Positions 7,007 to 14,678 of a DNA stretch of 64,000 bases are shown here, one piece after another (within the stretch, counting starts at the first letter, position 1; the number at the start of each line of letters is the position of its first letter). This DNA comes from Burkholderiales bacterium. GTDB lineage: Bacteria > Pseudomonadota > Gammaproteobacteria > Burkholderiales > Burkholderiaceae_C. The stretch spans positions 154,006 to 218,005 of the forward strand of contig JACRNC010000016.1 in NCBI GenBank assembly GCA_016219375.1, given 5' to 3'. The notes beneath the pieces were generated by a model. That model saw only the letters and a program-made list of their open reading frames with translations. It searched no databases and was not told the origin of the DNA. The translations under genes and the position numbers were made by a program.

Positions 7007-7594
7007 ATGCCGCCCGTCAGCAAGATCGCCCAGCTGCCGCCGGACATCCGCGCCTGGCTGCATCAGACCTTCGTCGAGCGCGCCTTCGGTGACATCGAGG
7101 GCGTCACGCGGGATCTGAATGAGCTGATGAAGCAGGCCGGCGTGGCCATCACCATCGGCAAGAGCGCGGTGGGCGCCGAGAGCCAGAAGGTCAAGCGCGC
7201 ACAGGAGGCCATCAAGGCCACGACCGAAGCCACGCGCCTGATCGCCGACGCCAGCCGCGACGATGGCGACAGCCGCAGCGAGGCGGTGCTGGCGCTCGTG
7301 CAGTCCGAGGTGTTCGAGCTGCTGCTGCAGATCCGCGAGTCCGAGGACGAGGTGGACCCGGTGGAGCGCCTCAAGGCCCTGCGCGGCATCGGCAAGACGG
7401 TGGCCGAGATGTCCCGCGCCCGTGTCAACCAGGCCAAGTGGCGGGCCGAGGTAGACGCCCGCGCCCAGGCCGCGGCCGACAAGGTAGCCAAGCTCGCCAA
7501 GAAGGGCGGCGCCGATCCTCAGACCATCCGAGAGATCCGCGAGTCGATCCTGGGCATCGTCAAGCGCGCACCGTCGCCGGAGGGGGTCGCATGA
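7007..7594 (+). CDS. Small terminase subunit, DUF3486 (Mu gp27-like)
   Basis: The 195-residue protein begins at MPPVSKIAQLPPDIRAWL behind CGGAGGG (6992-6998). The N-terminal ~60 residues are helical and DNA-binding-like, typical of DUF3486; the remainder is a charged helical region (VKRAQEAIKATTEATRLIA, VDPVERLKALRGIGKTVAEM). The gene precedes and overlaps TerL by ATGA, as in Mu gp27-gp28. It should recognise phage DNA ends and stimulate packaging by the large subunit. Confidence 0.85.
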   Translation: MPPVSKIAQLPPDIRAWLHQTFVERAFGDIEGVTRDLNELMKQAGVAITIGKSAVGAESQKVKRAQEAIKATTEATRLIADASRDDGDSRSEAVLALVQSEVFELLLQIRESEDEVDPVERLKALRGIGKTVAEMSRARVNQAKWRAEVDARAQAAADKVAKLAKKGGADPQTIREIRESILGIVKRAPSPEGVA

Positions 7595-9225
7595 CTGTGC
7601 CTCTGCGCGACAACCCGCTCAAGGCGCTGCATGCTGGTGAGTGGGCTGACGTACCCGCAGTCCTTCTGAGATACCAGCAGGAGTGGATCGCTGACCGCTC
7701 GCCGTTGAAGGTGGCGGACAAGGGGCGTCGCGTGGGGCTGACCTGGGCCGAGGCAGCCGACGACGTACTCGACGCGATGGCGGAAGTCGACAGTTGCAAC
7801 ACGTTCTACTGTTCTGCTGCTCAGGACATGGCACGCGAATATGTCGAGGCCTGCGCCATGTGGGCCCGCGCGTTCCACTGCTTGGCAAGCGAGATCCAGG
7901 AGGGCGTTTTCGATGACGGCGATGCCGTCGCCGACCCGGCCAAGCGCTACATCAAGACGTTTGAAGTTGTTTTTCCCAGGACTGGTCGGCGGATCGTCGC
8001 GCTCTCAAGTCGGCCGACGAACCTGCGCGGCAAGCAGGGCAACATCGTCCTCGACGAAGCGGCGTTCGCTCCCGACCTGGCAGGCATGCTCAAAGCGGCA
8101 ATGGCCATGCTGCTGTGGGGCAACCGGGTCAAGATCATCAGCACGCACAACGGGGTGGACAACCCGTTTAACGAGCTCATCGAGCAGATCAAGGCTGGCA
8201 AGCGGCCGGGCAGCTTGCACCACATCCCATTCCAACGCGCGATCGCGGACGGCTTGTACCGACGCGTGTGCCTGCGCAAAGGCATCGAATGGACGCCTCA
8301 GGGAGAAGCCAAGTGGGTGGCGGATGCCTATGCGTTCTACGGTGACGACGCATCCGAAGAGCTCGACGCCATTCCCAGCGCCTCGGGCGGCAAGTACCTC
8401 AGCCTGGCTTTGTTGGCCGAGCGCATGACCGTCACCGCAGAATCTGGCCGCTGTCCGATCGTGCGCCAGCGCTGGGATGACTCATTCGCCTATCAGCCGG
8501 AGAGCGTGCGCGAGTTCGCGATCAAGGGTTGGCTGATGGAGAGGGTGCTGCCCGCGCTGCAGCGGCTCAATCCGCTGCACCGCCATGTGTTTGGCCTGGA
8601 CTTCGGTCGCGTCGCGGACCTTAGCGTCATGACGGTCTTGGACGAGGATGCTGAACTGGTGCACCGCCCGCGCCTGGTGATCGAGCTTGGCAACTGCCCA
8701 TTCAGCTCACAGGATCAGATCTATTGGTTCGTAATCGATCGGTTACCACGCTTCCGTGGCGGCGCGGCGGACTCCGGCGGAAATGGCGCAGCGACAGGTG
8801 AGAAGCTGGCGCAGCGTTATGGCACGGCGATGGTGGAACAGGTCAAGTTCAGCCAGGGCTGGTATGCGCTGAACATGCCCAAGCTACGCGGCGGCCTCCA
8901 GGACGGAACGCTGCGCGACCTGCCGCGTGATGAGGAGCACCTCTCCGACCTGCGTGCGATCGAGGTAGTCAAAGGCATACCGATGGTGCCGGCGGTAAAC
9001 ACGGCCAGCGCGGCAGCAAAGGCCGCGGCGGCGGAAGGCGGCGCGAAGAAGCGTCGTCACGGCGACTATGCCGTCAGCCTGTGTCTGGCCGAGTACGCCT
9101 TCCACCGCGAAGCCGGCGAGATCGCCTTCACGCCCGCGCCCTCCAAGGCCAGCCAGTTCGAGGGCTTTGGCGACCGCGATGACGACCTGATCAGCCGCGC
9201 GGGCTGGGATGTCGGATGTGTCTGA
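7591..9225 (+). CDS. Large terminase subunit (Mu gp28-like)
   Basis: The 544-residue motor-nuclease packages DNA into proheads. The ATPase part contains KGRRVGLTW (Walker A-like, about residues 41-49) and IVLDEAAF (Walker B with catalytic Glu, about 150-157). STHNG at about 185 is the coupling motif. The C-terminal RNase H-like nuclease carries GLDFGRVADLS and HGDYAVSLCLA, giving the acidic metal ligands. Codon use is less GC-rich at third positions than in the flanking head genes. It starts inside the gp27 stop and ends before a 134-bp gap with palindromes. Confidence 0.92.
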   Translation: MTVPLRDNPLKALHAGEWADVPAVLLRYQQEWIADRSPLKVADKGRRVGLTWAEAADDVLDAMAEVDSCNTFYCSAAQDMAREYVEACAMWARAFHCLASEIQEGVFDDGDAVADPAKRYIKTFEVVFPRTGRRIVALSSRPTNLRGKQGNIVLDEAAFAPDLAGMLKAAMAMLLWGNRVKIISTHNGVDNPFNELIEQIKAGKRPGSLHHIPFQRAIADGLYRRVCLRKGIEWTPQGEAKWVADAYAFYGDDASEELDAIPSASGGKYLSLALLAERMTVTAESGRCPIVRQRWDDSFAYQPESVREFAIKGWLMERVLPALQRLNPLHRHVFGLDFGRVADLSVMTVLDEDAELVHRPRLVIELGNCPFSSQDQIYWFVIDRLPRFRGGAADSGGNGAATGEKLAQRYGTAMVEQVKFSQGWYALNMPKLRGGLQDGTLRDLPRDEEHLSDLRAIEVVKGIPMVPAVNTASAAAKAAAAEGGAKKRRHGDYAVSLCLAEYAFHREAGEIAFTPAPSKASQFEGFGDRDDDLISRAGWDVGCV

Positions 9226-9235
9226 CAAGCCCGCC

Positions 9236-9264
9236 GCCGTTTTGAACGGCTTTTGAACGTTCAA
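9236..9264 (+). terminator. Candidate terminator plus adjacent 12-bp palindrome
   Basis: GCCGTT-TTG-AACGGC (9236-9250) is followed by TTTT, a short intrinsic-terminator shape. It runs into the palindrome TTGAACGTTCAA (9253-9264). TTTTGAACG occurs twice (9240-9248, 9251-9259). This AT-rich patch lies in the 134-bp gap between terminase and portal genes and may separate transcripts or bind a regulator. Confidence 0.35.
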
Positions 9265-9359
9265 TTTCGACGATCGCGGGCCGGTGGCTACATCCGCCCG
9301 TCCCGCCCCGGAAAAACGCCCCAAACGCCCGCGCCGCACACCCGACCCCGGAGCCCCGC

Positions 9360-11018
9360 ATGCCCACCCTGCTCGACCAGTTCGGCAACCCCATCGACCT
9401 GGCCGCCATCCGCGAGCCGCAGACCGAGGCGGCGGAGAACCGCTCCAGCGTGTCGTGGATGTCGCGCGAGTTCGCCCGCCACCCCGGCCGCGGCCTGACC
9501 CCGGCGCGGCTCAACGCCATCCTGCAAGCCGCGGAAGAGGGCGACCTGCTCGGCCAGCTCGACCTGGCGGATGACATGGAGGAGCGCGACGGCCACCTCT
9601 TCGCCGAGCTGAGCATGCGCAAGGACGCGGTCGCCAACCTGGATTGGTCCATCGAGCCGCCACGCAATGCGTCCGCTGAGGAGCAGGCCCTCGCCGAGGA
9701 GCTGCAGGAGTGGATGGAGGATCTGCCCGACTTCGAAGACGGCATCCTGCGCGAGCTGCTCGACGGCATCCTCAAGGGCTTTGCGTGCATCGAGATGTGG
9801 TGGCAGCTCGACGGCGGCCGCCTGGTGCCGCGCTTCGCGCCGCGGCCGCAGCGCTGGATGACGGTGGACGAGGTCGGCAGCGAGATCCAGCTGCGCACCG
9901 CCACCGGCAACGGCCGCGGCCAGCCGCTGCGCCCCTGGGGCTGGCTGCTGCACCGCCCGCGCGCGCGCAGCGGCTACCCGGCCCGCACTGGCCTGCTGCG
10001 CGTGCTCGCCTGGCCCTACCTGTTCAAGAACTACAACCAACGCGACCTGGCGGAGTTCCTGGAGATCTACGGCCTGCCGCTGCGCATCGGCAAGTACCCC
10101 TCGGGCGCATCGGACGCCGAGAAGCGCACGCTGCTGCAGGCGGTGGTCAACATCGGGCACAACGCCGCCGGCATCATCCCGGCCGGCATGGCGCTGGAGT
10201 TCCAGTCCGCCGCGCAAGGCAACGAAGGCCCGTTCAAGACGATGGCCGACTGGATGGAGGCCATCCAGTCCAAGGTGATCCGCGGCCAGACGCTCACCAG
10301 CGGCGAGGGCAAGCACGGCACCCAGGCCCTGGGCACCGTGCACGAGGGCCAGGCGCTGATCATCACCAAGAGCGATGCCAAGCGCCTGTCCATCACCATC
10401 ACCGAGCAGCTGCTGCGCCCGCTGGCCCTGCTCAACAAGCCAGGGCTGGACCCGCGGCGCCTGCCGCGCTTCGTGCTCGACGTGCCGGAGCCCGAGGACC
10501 TGGCGCTCTACGCCGACGCGCTGCCCAAGCTGGCCGCCGCCGGCATGCGCATCGGCGTGGAGGACATGCACAAGCGTCTGCGCATCCCGATGGCCCGTGA
10601 CGGCGAGGAGCAGCTGCGCGGTGCCCCGGCCCAGCAGGCGCCAGGCGGTGCCGCACCCACGGCCGGCCCCGCTGCTGCACCCGCGCCAGCTGCGAAGCAG
10701 CCCACCCCGCCGGCCCCGCCTACCCAGGCGAAGCAGGCCGGCCTGGCCGCCGAGCTGCCCGCCGCGCCGCGCGATGCGATCGACGAGCTGATCGACGCGG
10801 CCACAGCCGACTGGCGGCCCGTCATGGCCCCGATGGTCGAGCCCCTGCTGGCCGAGCTGGACCGGGCCATCGCCGCCGGTGAGAGCCTTGCCGCGTTCCG
10901 CGCCCGGCTGCCCGAGCTGATCGACCAGGTCGACGGCCGCCCGCACGCCGAGCGCCTGGCGCGCGCGGCCTTCCTGGCCCGCTTGGCCGGCGAGGCCGGC
11001 GTGCTGCCGCAGGACTGA
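9360..11018 (+). CDS. Portal protein, DUF935 (Mu gp29-like)
   Basis: This 552-residue protein starts at MPTLLDQFG behind GGAG (9350-9353). DUF935 hallmarks include MEERDGHLFAELSMRKDAV, WSIEPP, the GFACIEMWW region and FKNYNQRDLAEFLEIYGLP (about residues 220-240), plus KSDAKRLSITITEQLL. A Pro/Ala-rich linker (about 415-465) leads to a helical C-terminal domain with DAIDELIDAATADWRPVM and FRARLPELIDQVD. It forms the portal ring at one head vertex. It is followed four bases later by gpF. Confidence 0.9.
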   Translation: MPTLLDQFGNPIDLAAIREPQTEAAENRSSVSWMSREFARHPGRGLTPARLNAILQAAEEGDLLGQLDLADDMEERDGHLFAELSMRKDAVANLDWSIEPPRNASAEEQALAEELQEWMEDLPDFEDGILRELLDGILKGFACIEMWWQLDGGRLVPRFAPRPQRWMTVDEVGSEIQLRTATGNGRGQPLRPWGWLLHRPRARSGYPARTGLLRVLAWPYLFKNYNQRDLAEFLEIYGLPLRIGKYPSGASDAEKRTLLQAVVNIGHNAAGIIPAGMALEFQSAAQGNEGPFKTMADWMEAIQSKVIRGQTLTSGEGKHGTQALGTVHEGQALIITKSDAKRLSITITEQLLRPLALLNKPGLDPRRLPRFVLDVPEPEDLALYADALPKLAAAGMRIGVEDMHKRLRIPMARDGEEQLRGAPAQQAPGGAAPTAGPAAAPAPAAKQPTPPAPPTQAKQAGLAAELPAAPRDAIDELIDAATADWRPVMAPMVEPLLAELDRAIAAGESLAAFRARLPELIDQVDGRPHAERLARAAFLARLAGEAGVLPQD

Positions 11019-11022
11019 CGCC

Positions 11023-12396
11023 GTGGCTGGTGAGACCTCGCCCCTGCGCCTGGGCGTCATCGAGCCGCGGGATGCCGTCGCGGCATTCGAGCGCCGCGGC
11101 CTGCTGCAGCCTTCGTTCCGCTGGCAGGACGTCTGGCAGGAGGAGCACGCCCGCGCATTCGCCGTCGCCGGCGTGCAGCGACTGGATGTGCTGCAGACCG
11201 TGCGGGACGCGCTGGACACCAAGCTGAGCCAGGGCGGCAGCCTGGCGGACTTCCGCCGGGCCGTGCGCGGCGAGCTGGCCGCAGCCGGCTACTGGGGCGA
11301 CGTGGAGATCACGGACCCGGCCACGGGCGAGACCCGCATGGCCCGCTTCGACAACCGGCGCCTGCAGCTCATCTACGACGTCAACGTGCGCCAGAGTTAC
11401 GCGTCCGGCCGCTGGGCGGCGATCGAGCGCAACAAGAAGCTGTTCCCCTTCGTCCGCTACGTGACGATGGGCGACGAGCGCGTGCGCGCCTCGCACAAGC
11501 CGTGGCACAACCTGGTGCTGCCGGTGGACGATCCGTTCTGGCAGACGCACTTTCCGCCGAATGGCTGGCGGTGCCGGTGCCAGGCGATGGCCGTGGACCA
11601 GAAGATGGTGGACCGGCTCAAGGCCGCCGGTCAGGACATCAAGACGCAGGCGCCGCCGGCCGACCCCATCACCTACGTCAACCCGCGCACCGGCGAGATC
11701 GTCCCCATCCCGCGCGGCATCGACCCCGGCTTCGCCTACAACCCCGGTGCGCAGCGTGACGCTGCGCTGCATGAAACGCTGTTGCGCAAGGCGTTGGAGG
11801 TGTCACCGCTGCCCGGCGCGGTGGCGGTGGCCGTGGCCACGTTCGCCAACCCGGCCATGCTGCAGCAGTCCACGGCGCGCTTCGGCGCGTGGGTGGACGA
11901 CGTCATGGCCCGCGGCCAGGCGCAGGGCGAGCTGCAGTACATCGGTGCCATCGCCCCGCGGGCCGCCCGCGTGCTCGAGCAGCTGGGCCTGCAGCCCCGC
12001 AATGCCGTGATCGCCGTGCGCGATGGCGATGTACTGCACGCGCTGCGCGACGCCAAGGTTGCGGCAGGAGTGGCCCTGGACGCCTCGGTCTACCGTCGCC
12101 TGCCCGAGCTGTTGCAGCGCGCCAGCGCCATGCTGCTGGAGCGCAAGCCGGCCGCGGGCATGCAGCCCGCGCTGCTCTACGTCATCGACCTGGTGCGGCC
12201 CGATGGGCAAGTGGGCAAGCTGGTGCTGCAGCTCGACCAGTTCGTGCGCATCAAGGGCGGTGGAGAGGATGGGCGGCGGCGCTGGGTGCAGCTCAATGTG
12301 CTGCGCACGGCCACCGTGATGGACCCGTCGGCCCTGGCGGACCGCCGCAGCTACAAGCTGCTGTGGGGCCGGCTCAGCGAGGAGCCCGGGGCATGA
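11023..12396 (+). CDS. Minor head protein gpF (Mu gp30/SPP1 gp7 family) with extra C-terminal domain
   Basis: A GTG start at 11023 gives 457 residues. The N-terminal 240 residues are the Mu F/SPP1 gp7 head-morphogenesis domain: FRWQDVWQEEHARAFAVAG, NVRQSYASGRWAAIERNK, VRYVTMGDERVRASHKPWH and HFPPNGWRCRC. Beyond about residue 300 a separate domain (VALDASVYRRLPELLQRAS, LLYVIDLVRPDGQVGKLVL, KLLWGRL) resembles the small phage-borne Barnase/EndoU/RelE-like nuclease domains (PBECR types) often fused to F-like proteins. That identification is by general pattern only. The stop overlaps a possible 39-codon ORF. Confidence 0.85.
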   Translation: MAGETSPLRLGVIEPRDAVAAFERRGLLQPSFRWQDVWQEEHARAFAVAGVQRLDVLQTVRDALDTKLSQGGSLADFRRAVRGELAAAGYWGDVEITDPATGETRMARFDNRRLQLIYDVNVRQSYASGRWAAIERNKKLFPFVRYVTMGDERVRASHKPWHNLVLPVDDPFWQTHFPPNGWRCRCQAMAVDQKMVDRLKAAGQDIKTQAPPADPITYVNPRTGEIVPIPRGIDPGFAYNPGAQRDAALHETLLRKALEVSPLPGAVAVAVATFANPAMLQQSTARFGAWVDDVMARGQAQGELQYIGAIAPRAARVLEQLGLQPRNAVIAVRDGDVLHALRDAKVAAGVALDASVYRRLPELLQRASAMLLERKPAAGMQPALLYVIDLVRPDGQVGKLVLQLDQFVRIKGGGEDGRRRWVQLNVLRTATVMDPSALADRRSYKLLWGRLSEEPGA

Positions 12397-12512
12397 AAAA
12401 GGCGCGTCACGCGGCGGAAGGCGAAACCCGCATGCAGCGACCCGAGGGAGGGGCGGGCCGCTCGACCGTGCACTGTTTTCCGGTCGCCACGCGTGACGCC
12501 CGGGCAGTATAG
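12393..12512 (+). CDS. Possible 39-residue leader-like ORF between gpF and gpG
   Basis: ATGA overlap with the gpF stop opens a short frame beginning MKKARHAAEGETRMQRPEGG that ends two bases before the gpG ATG. The spanning DNA holds complementary 10-mers GCGTCACGCG (12403-12412) and CGCGTGACGC (12489-12498), which could fold the whole interval into one long-range stem. The peptide is basic and unlike anything I recognise. The interval could instead be a non-coding spacer. Confidence 0.25.
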   Translation: MKKARHAAEGETRMQRPEGGAGRSTVHCFPVATRDARAV

Positions 12513-12514
12513 GC

Positions 12515-12988
12515 ATGGCCGACAAGCTCGTCATCGACCTGGTCGACGCTGGCATCCAGCAGGCGCTCACCCGCGCCGCGGATCGCCTGGGCGACCTCAC
12601 CCCGCTGATGGAGAGCATCGGCATGGCCCTGCAGCAGAACATCCAGCTGCGCCTGGACCTCAAGGTGGATCCCACCGGCCAGCCCTGGGCCCCCCTGGCG
12701 CAGAGCACGCGAGACCGCTACGCTGCCGCGGACAAGGGCCGCAAGCAAGGCAGTCTGCTGGTGCGCACGGGCATGATGCGCGCGAGCCTGGGCCACAACG
12801 CCGGCCGCGCTGATGTGGAGATCGGCTTCGGCGAGGCCTATGCCGGCTACCACGAGACCGGCAGCCGGGACGGCACCCTGCCGCGCCGCGCGCTGCTCAC
12901 GGCCAACTGGCAGACCGGCCAGCTCGGCCAGCAGGACCAGGCCGATGTGCTGGGCATGGTGGCCCGCTACCTCGACGCGTTGATGTAA
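12515..12988 (+). CDS. Virion morphogenesis protein gpG (Mu gp31-like)
   Basis: The 157-residue protein is a typical Mu G / phage_tail_S family member: an N-terminal helical part, DPTGQPWAPLAQSTRDRY and LLVRTGMMRASL, then IGFGEAYAGYHETGSR and a C-terminal LPRRALL, as in other family members. Mu gpG is a head/neck component needed for stable capsid-tail joining. It ends 96 bp before the protease gene; the gap contains the second leader element. Confidence 0.85.
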   Translation: MADKLVIDLVDAGIQQALTRAADRLGDLTPLMESIGMALQQNIQLRLDLKVDPTGQPWAPLAQSTRDRYAAADKGRKQGSLLVRTGMMRASLGHNAGRADVEIGFGEAYAGYHETGSRDGTLPRRALLTANWQTGQLGQQDQADVLGMVARYLDALM

Positions 12989-13030
12989 CGCGCTGATCTG
13001 ACCGGCCGTGCGCCCCGGGAGGGGCCGCAG

Positions 13031-13084
13031 GCACTCAACCGGTTTATGTGGGCCTGATGCAGGCGGCTGCCGACACTGGCAGCC
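13031..13084 (+). promoter_or_regulatory. Leader element copy 2: 16-bp motif plus start-codon hairpin
   Basis: GCACTCAACCGGTTTA (13031-13046) is identical to 2807-2822. It is followed by a hairpin GGCTGCC-GACACT-GGCAGCC (13065-13084) ending exactly at the ATG (13085). Loop ACAC, distance and absence of a Shine-Dalgarno are shared with copy 1. The two copies precede genes of different function (endolysin, prohead protease), so a shared control element is more likely than common descent of the genes. Confidence 0.5.
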
Positions 13085-14191
13085 ATGAAGACGCGCCCCC
13101 TGATCGCCATCCTCGCCGCGGCCCTGTCGCTGCAGGCGCAGGCCGTCGTGCAGATCCTGCCGGCCGGCGAGTTCGCCGCCCGTGACGGCCGGCCGGGCAC
13201 CGGCAAGGCCTGGCGGCTCAACGACGCGCAGGGCCGTGCCCTGGCCGCGCAGCTCACCGCCATCGCGGCCAAGAGCGCCTTCGTCATCGACTACGAGCAC
13301 CAGAGCCTGCGCTCGGCGGCCAACGGCCAGCCCGCGCCGGCGGCCGGCTGGGCCACGGCGTTCGAGTGGCGCGAGGGCCTGGGCCTGTTCGCCACCGACG
13401 TGCGCTGGACCGAGGCAGCCAAGGCCCGCATCGAGGCTGATGAGTACCGCTACATCAGCCCCGTCATCCAGTTCGACGAGCGCACCGGCACCGTGCTGGG
13501 CGTCATCAATGCCGCGCTCGTCAACACGCCGGCCCTGCTGGGCATGGCCCCCGTTTCCCAGGCCGCTGAGGCCGCCCTTGCCGCCCTGTCTGCGCAAGCC
13601 GCGCAGTCGCAAACCCAAGAGGACCCCTCCATGAACCTGCTGCAGCTGCTCATCGCGGCCCTGGGCCTGAAGGCCGAGGCCACCGAGACCGAGGCCCTGT
13701 CGGCCATCGCTGCCCTGAAGAACCGCGCCGAGGCGCAGCCCGCCATCCCGCAGGCCCTGGCCGCCGCGCTGGAGATCAAGGCCGACGCGCCGGTGGACAC
13801 CGCCGTGGCCAGCATCGCCGCGCTCAAGACCCGTGCCGCCGGTGGCGAGCAGTCCACCGTGGCCACCATCGCCGCGCTGCAGGCCCAGGTGGCCCAGCTC
13901 ACCGCCAGCCGCCACGGCGAGCAGGTGGAGCAGCTGGTCAGCCAAGCGCTCAAGGACGGCAAGCTCGTCCCGGCCACGGCCGAATGGGCGCGCAACCTGG
14001 GCCGCACCGACCTGGCCGCGCTGCAGACCTTCCTGGCCGCCGCGCCCGCGCTGCCGGTGGCCACGCCGCAGTCCGGCGGCCAAGCCCCGGCCGGCCAGCA
14101 GGCCGCCGCCCTCAGCGCTGAGGAGCAGCAGGTCTGCACGCTGCTGGGCCTGAGCGCCGACGACTACCGCAAGCAGCGCGCCGCTGCCTGA
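13085..14191 (+). CDS. Prohead protease/scaffold gpI (Mu gp32-like, peptidase U35)
   Basis: This 368-residue protein has an N-terminal protease half with QILPAGEFAARDGRPGTG, FVIDYEHQS (catalytic His region), YRYISPVIQFDERTGTVLGV and the INAALVNTPALLGM motif of Mu-I proteins. The C-terminal half is a long Ala-rich helical scaffold. The first 20 residues look signal-like (LIAILAAALSLQAQA) but are usual for this family. An internal ATG at 13631 preceded by AGAGGA (13617-13622) would give the separate scaffold product, as gene Z does within Mu I. The start codon abuts the leader hairpin. Confidence 0.88.
   Translation: MKTRPLIAILAAALSLQAQAVVQILPAGEFAARDGRPGTGKAWRLNDAQGRALAAQLTAIAAKSAFVIDYEHQSLRSAANGQPAPAAGWATAFEWREGLGLFATDVRWTEAAKARIEADEYRYISPVIQFDERTGTVLGVINAALVNTPALLGMAPVSQAAEAALAALSAQAAQSQTQEDPSMNLLQLLIAALGLKAEATETEALSAIAALKNRAEAQPAIPQALAAALEIKADAPVDTAVASIAALKTRAAGGEQSTVATIAALQAQVAQLTASRHGEQVEQLVSQALKDGKLVPATAEWARNLGRTDLAALQTFLAAAPALPVATPQSGGQAPAGQQAAALSAEEQQVCTLLGLSADDYRKQRAAA
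13631..14191 (+). CDS. Internal-start scaffold product (Mu Z-like)
   Basis: In-frame ATG 13631 (MNLLQLLIAALGLKAE) lies 9 bases after AGAGGA. It would give a 186-residue helical scaffold identical to the C-terminal half of gpI. The Ala/Gln-rich repeats and final ALSAEEQQVCTLLGLSADDY are typical of prohead scaffolds. Excess scaffold over protease from nested starts is known for Mu and lambda (C/Nu3). Confidence 0.6.
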   Translation: MNLLQLLIAALGLKAEATETEALSAIAALKNRAEAQPAIPQALAAALEIKADAPVDTAVASIAALKTRAAGGEQSTVATIAALQAQVAQLTASRHGEQVEQLVSQALKDGKLVPATAEWARNLGRTDLAALQTFLAAAPALPVATPQSGGQAPAGQQAAALSAEEQQVCTLLGLSADDYRKQRAAA

Positions 14192-14227
14192 TCCCCACGC
14201 CCCACGCCTCTCGCTCGGAGACATCTC

Positions 14228-14635
14228 ATGCCTGCGCTCACTGCTGACCGCGACACGCCCCGCCACGGCGGCGCCTCCTTCGGCTACCCGGTCAAGGCCG
14301 GCGCCCGCCTGTTTGCCGGCGGCATCGCCTGCATCGACTCCACCGGCTTCCTCGTCAAGGGCGCCACCTCCACCACGCTCAAGGCGGTCGGCGTGGCGCA
14401 GGAGCAGGTGGACAACACGTCCGGCGCCAACGGTGCGGCCGTGGCCGAGGTGCGCCGCGGCGTCTTCCGCTTCGCCAACAGCGCCTCCACCGACCAGCTC
14501 ACCAACGCCGACATCGGCAACGACTGCTTCATCGTGGACGACCAGACCGTGGCCAAGACCAACGGCTCCAACACCCGCAGCGTGGCCGGCAAGGTGCGCC
14601 TGGTGGACACCGCCGGCGTGTGGGTCGAGTTCTGA
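14228..14635 (+). CDS. DUF2190 capsid-associated protein
   Basis: A 135-residue protein with RBS CGGAGA (14216-14221). The fold is beta-rich: YPVKAGARLFAGGIACIDS, LKAVGVAQEQVDN and FRFANS, with a conserved end DTAGVWVEF. DUF2190 proteins precede the major head gene in many Mu-like phages and probably decorate or stabilise the capsid. Confidence 0.82.
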   Translation: MPALTADRDTPRHGGASFGYPVKAGARLFAGGIACIDSTGFLVKGATSTTLKAVGVAQEQVDNTSGANGAAVAEVRRGVFRFANSASTDQLTNADIGNDCFIVDDQTVAKTNGSNTRSVAGKVRLVDTAGVWVEF

Positions 14636-14678
14636 GCCCGCGCCACTCGCCCACGCAACCCCTCACCGGAGCCTCACG

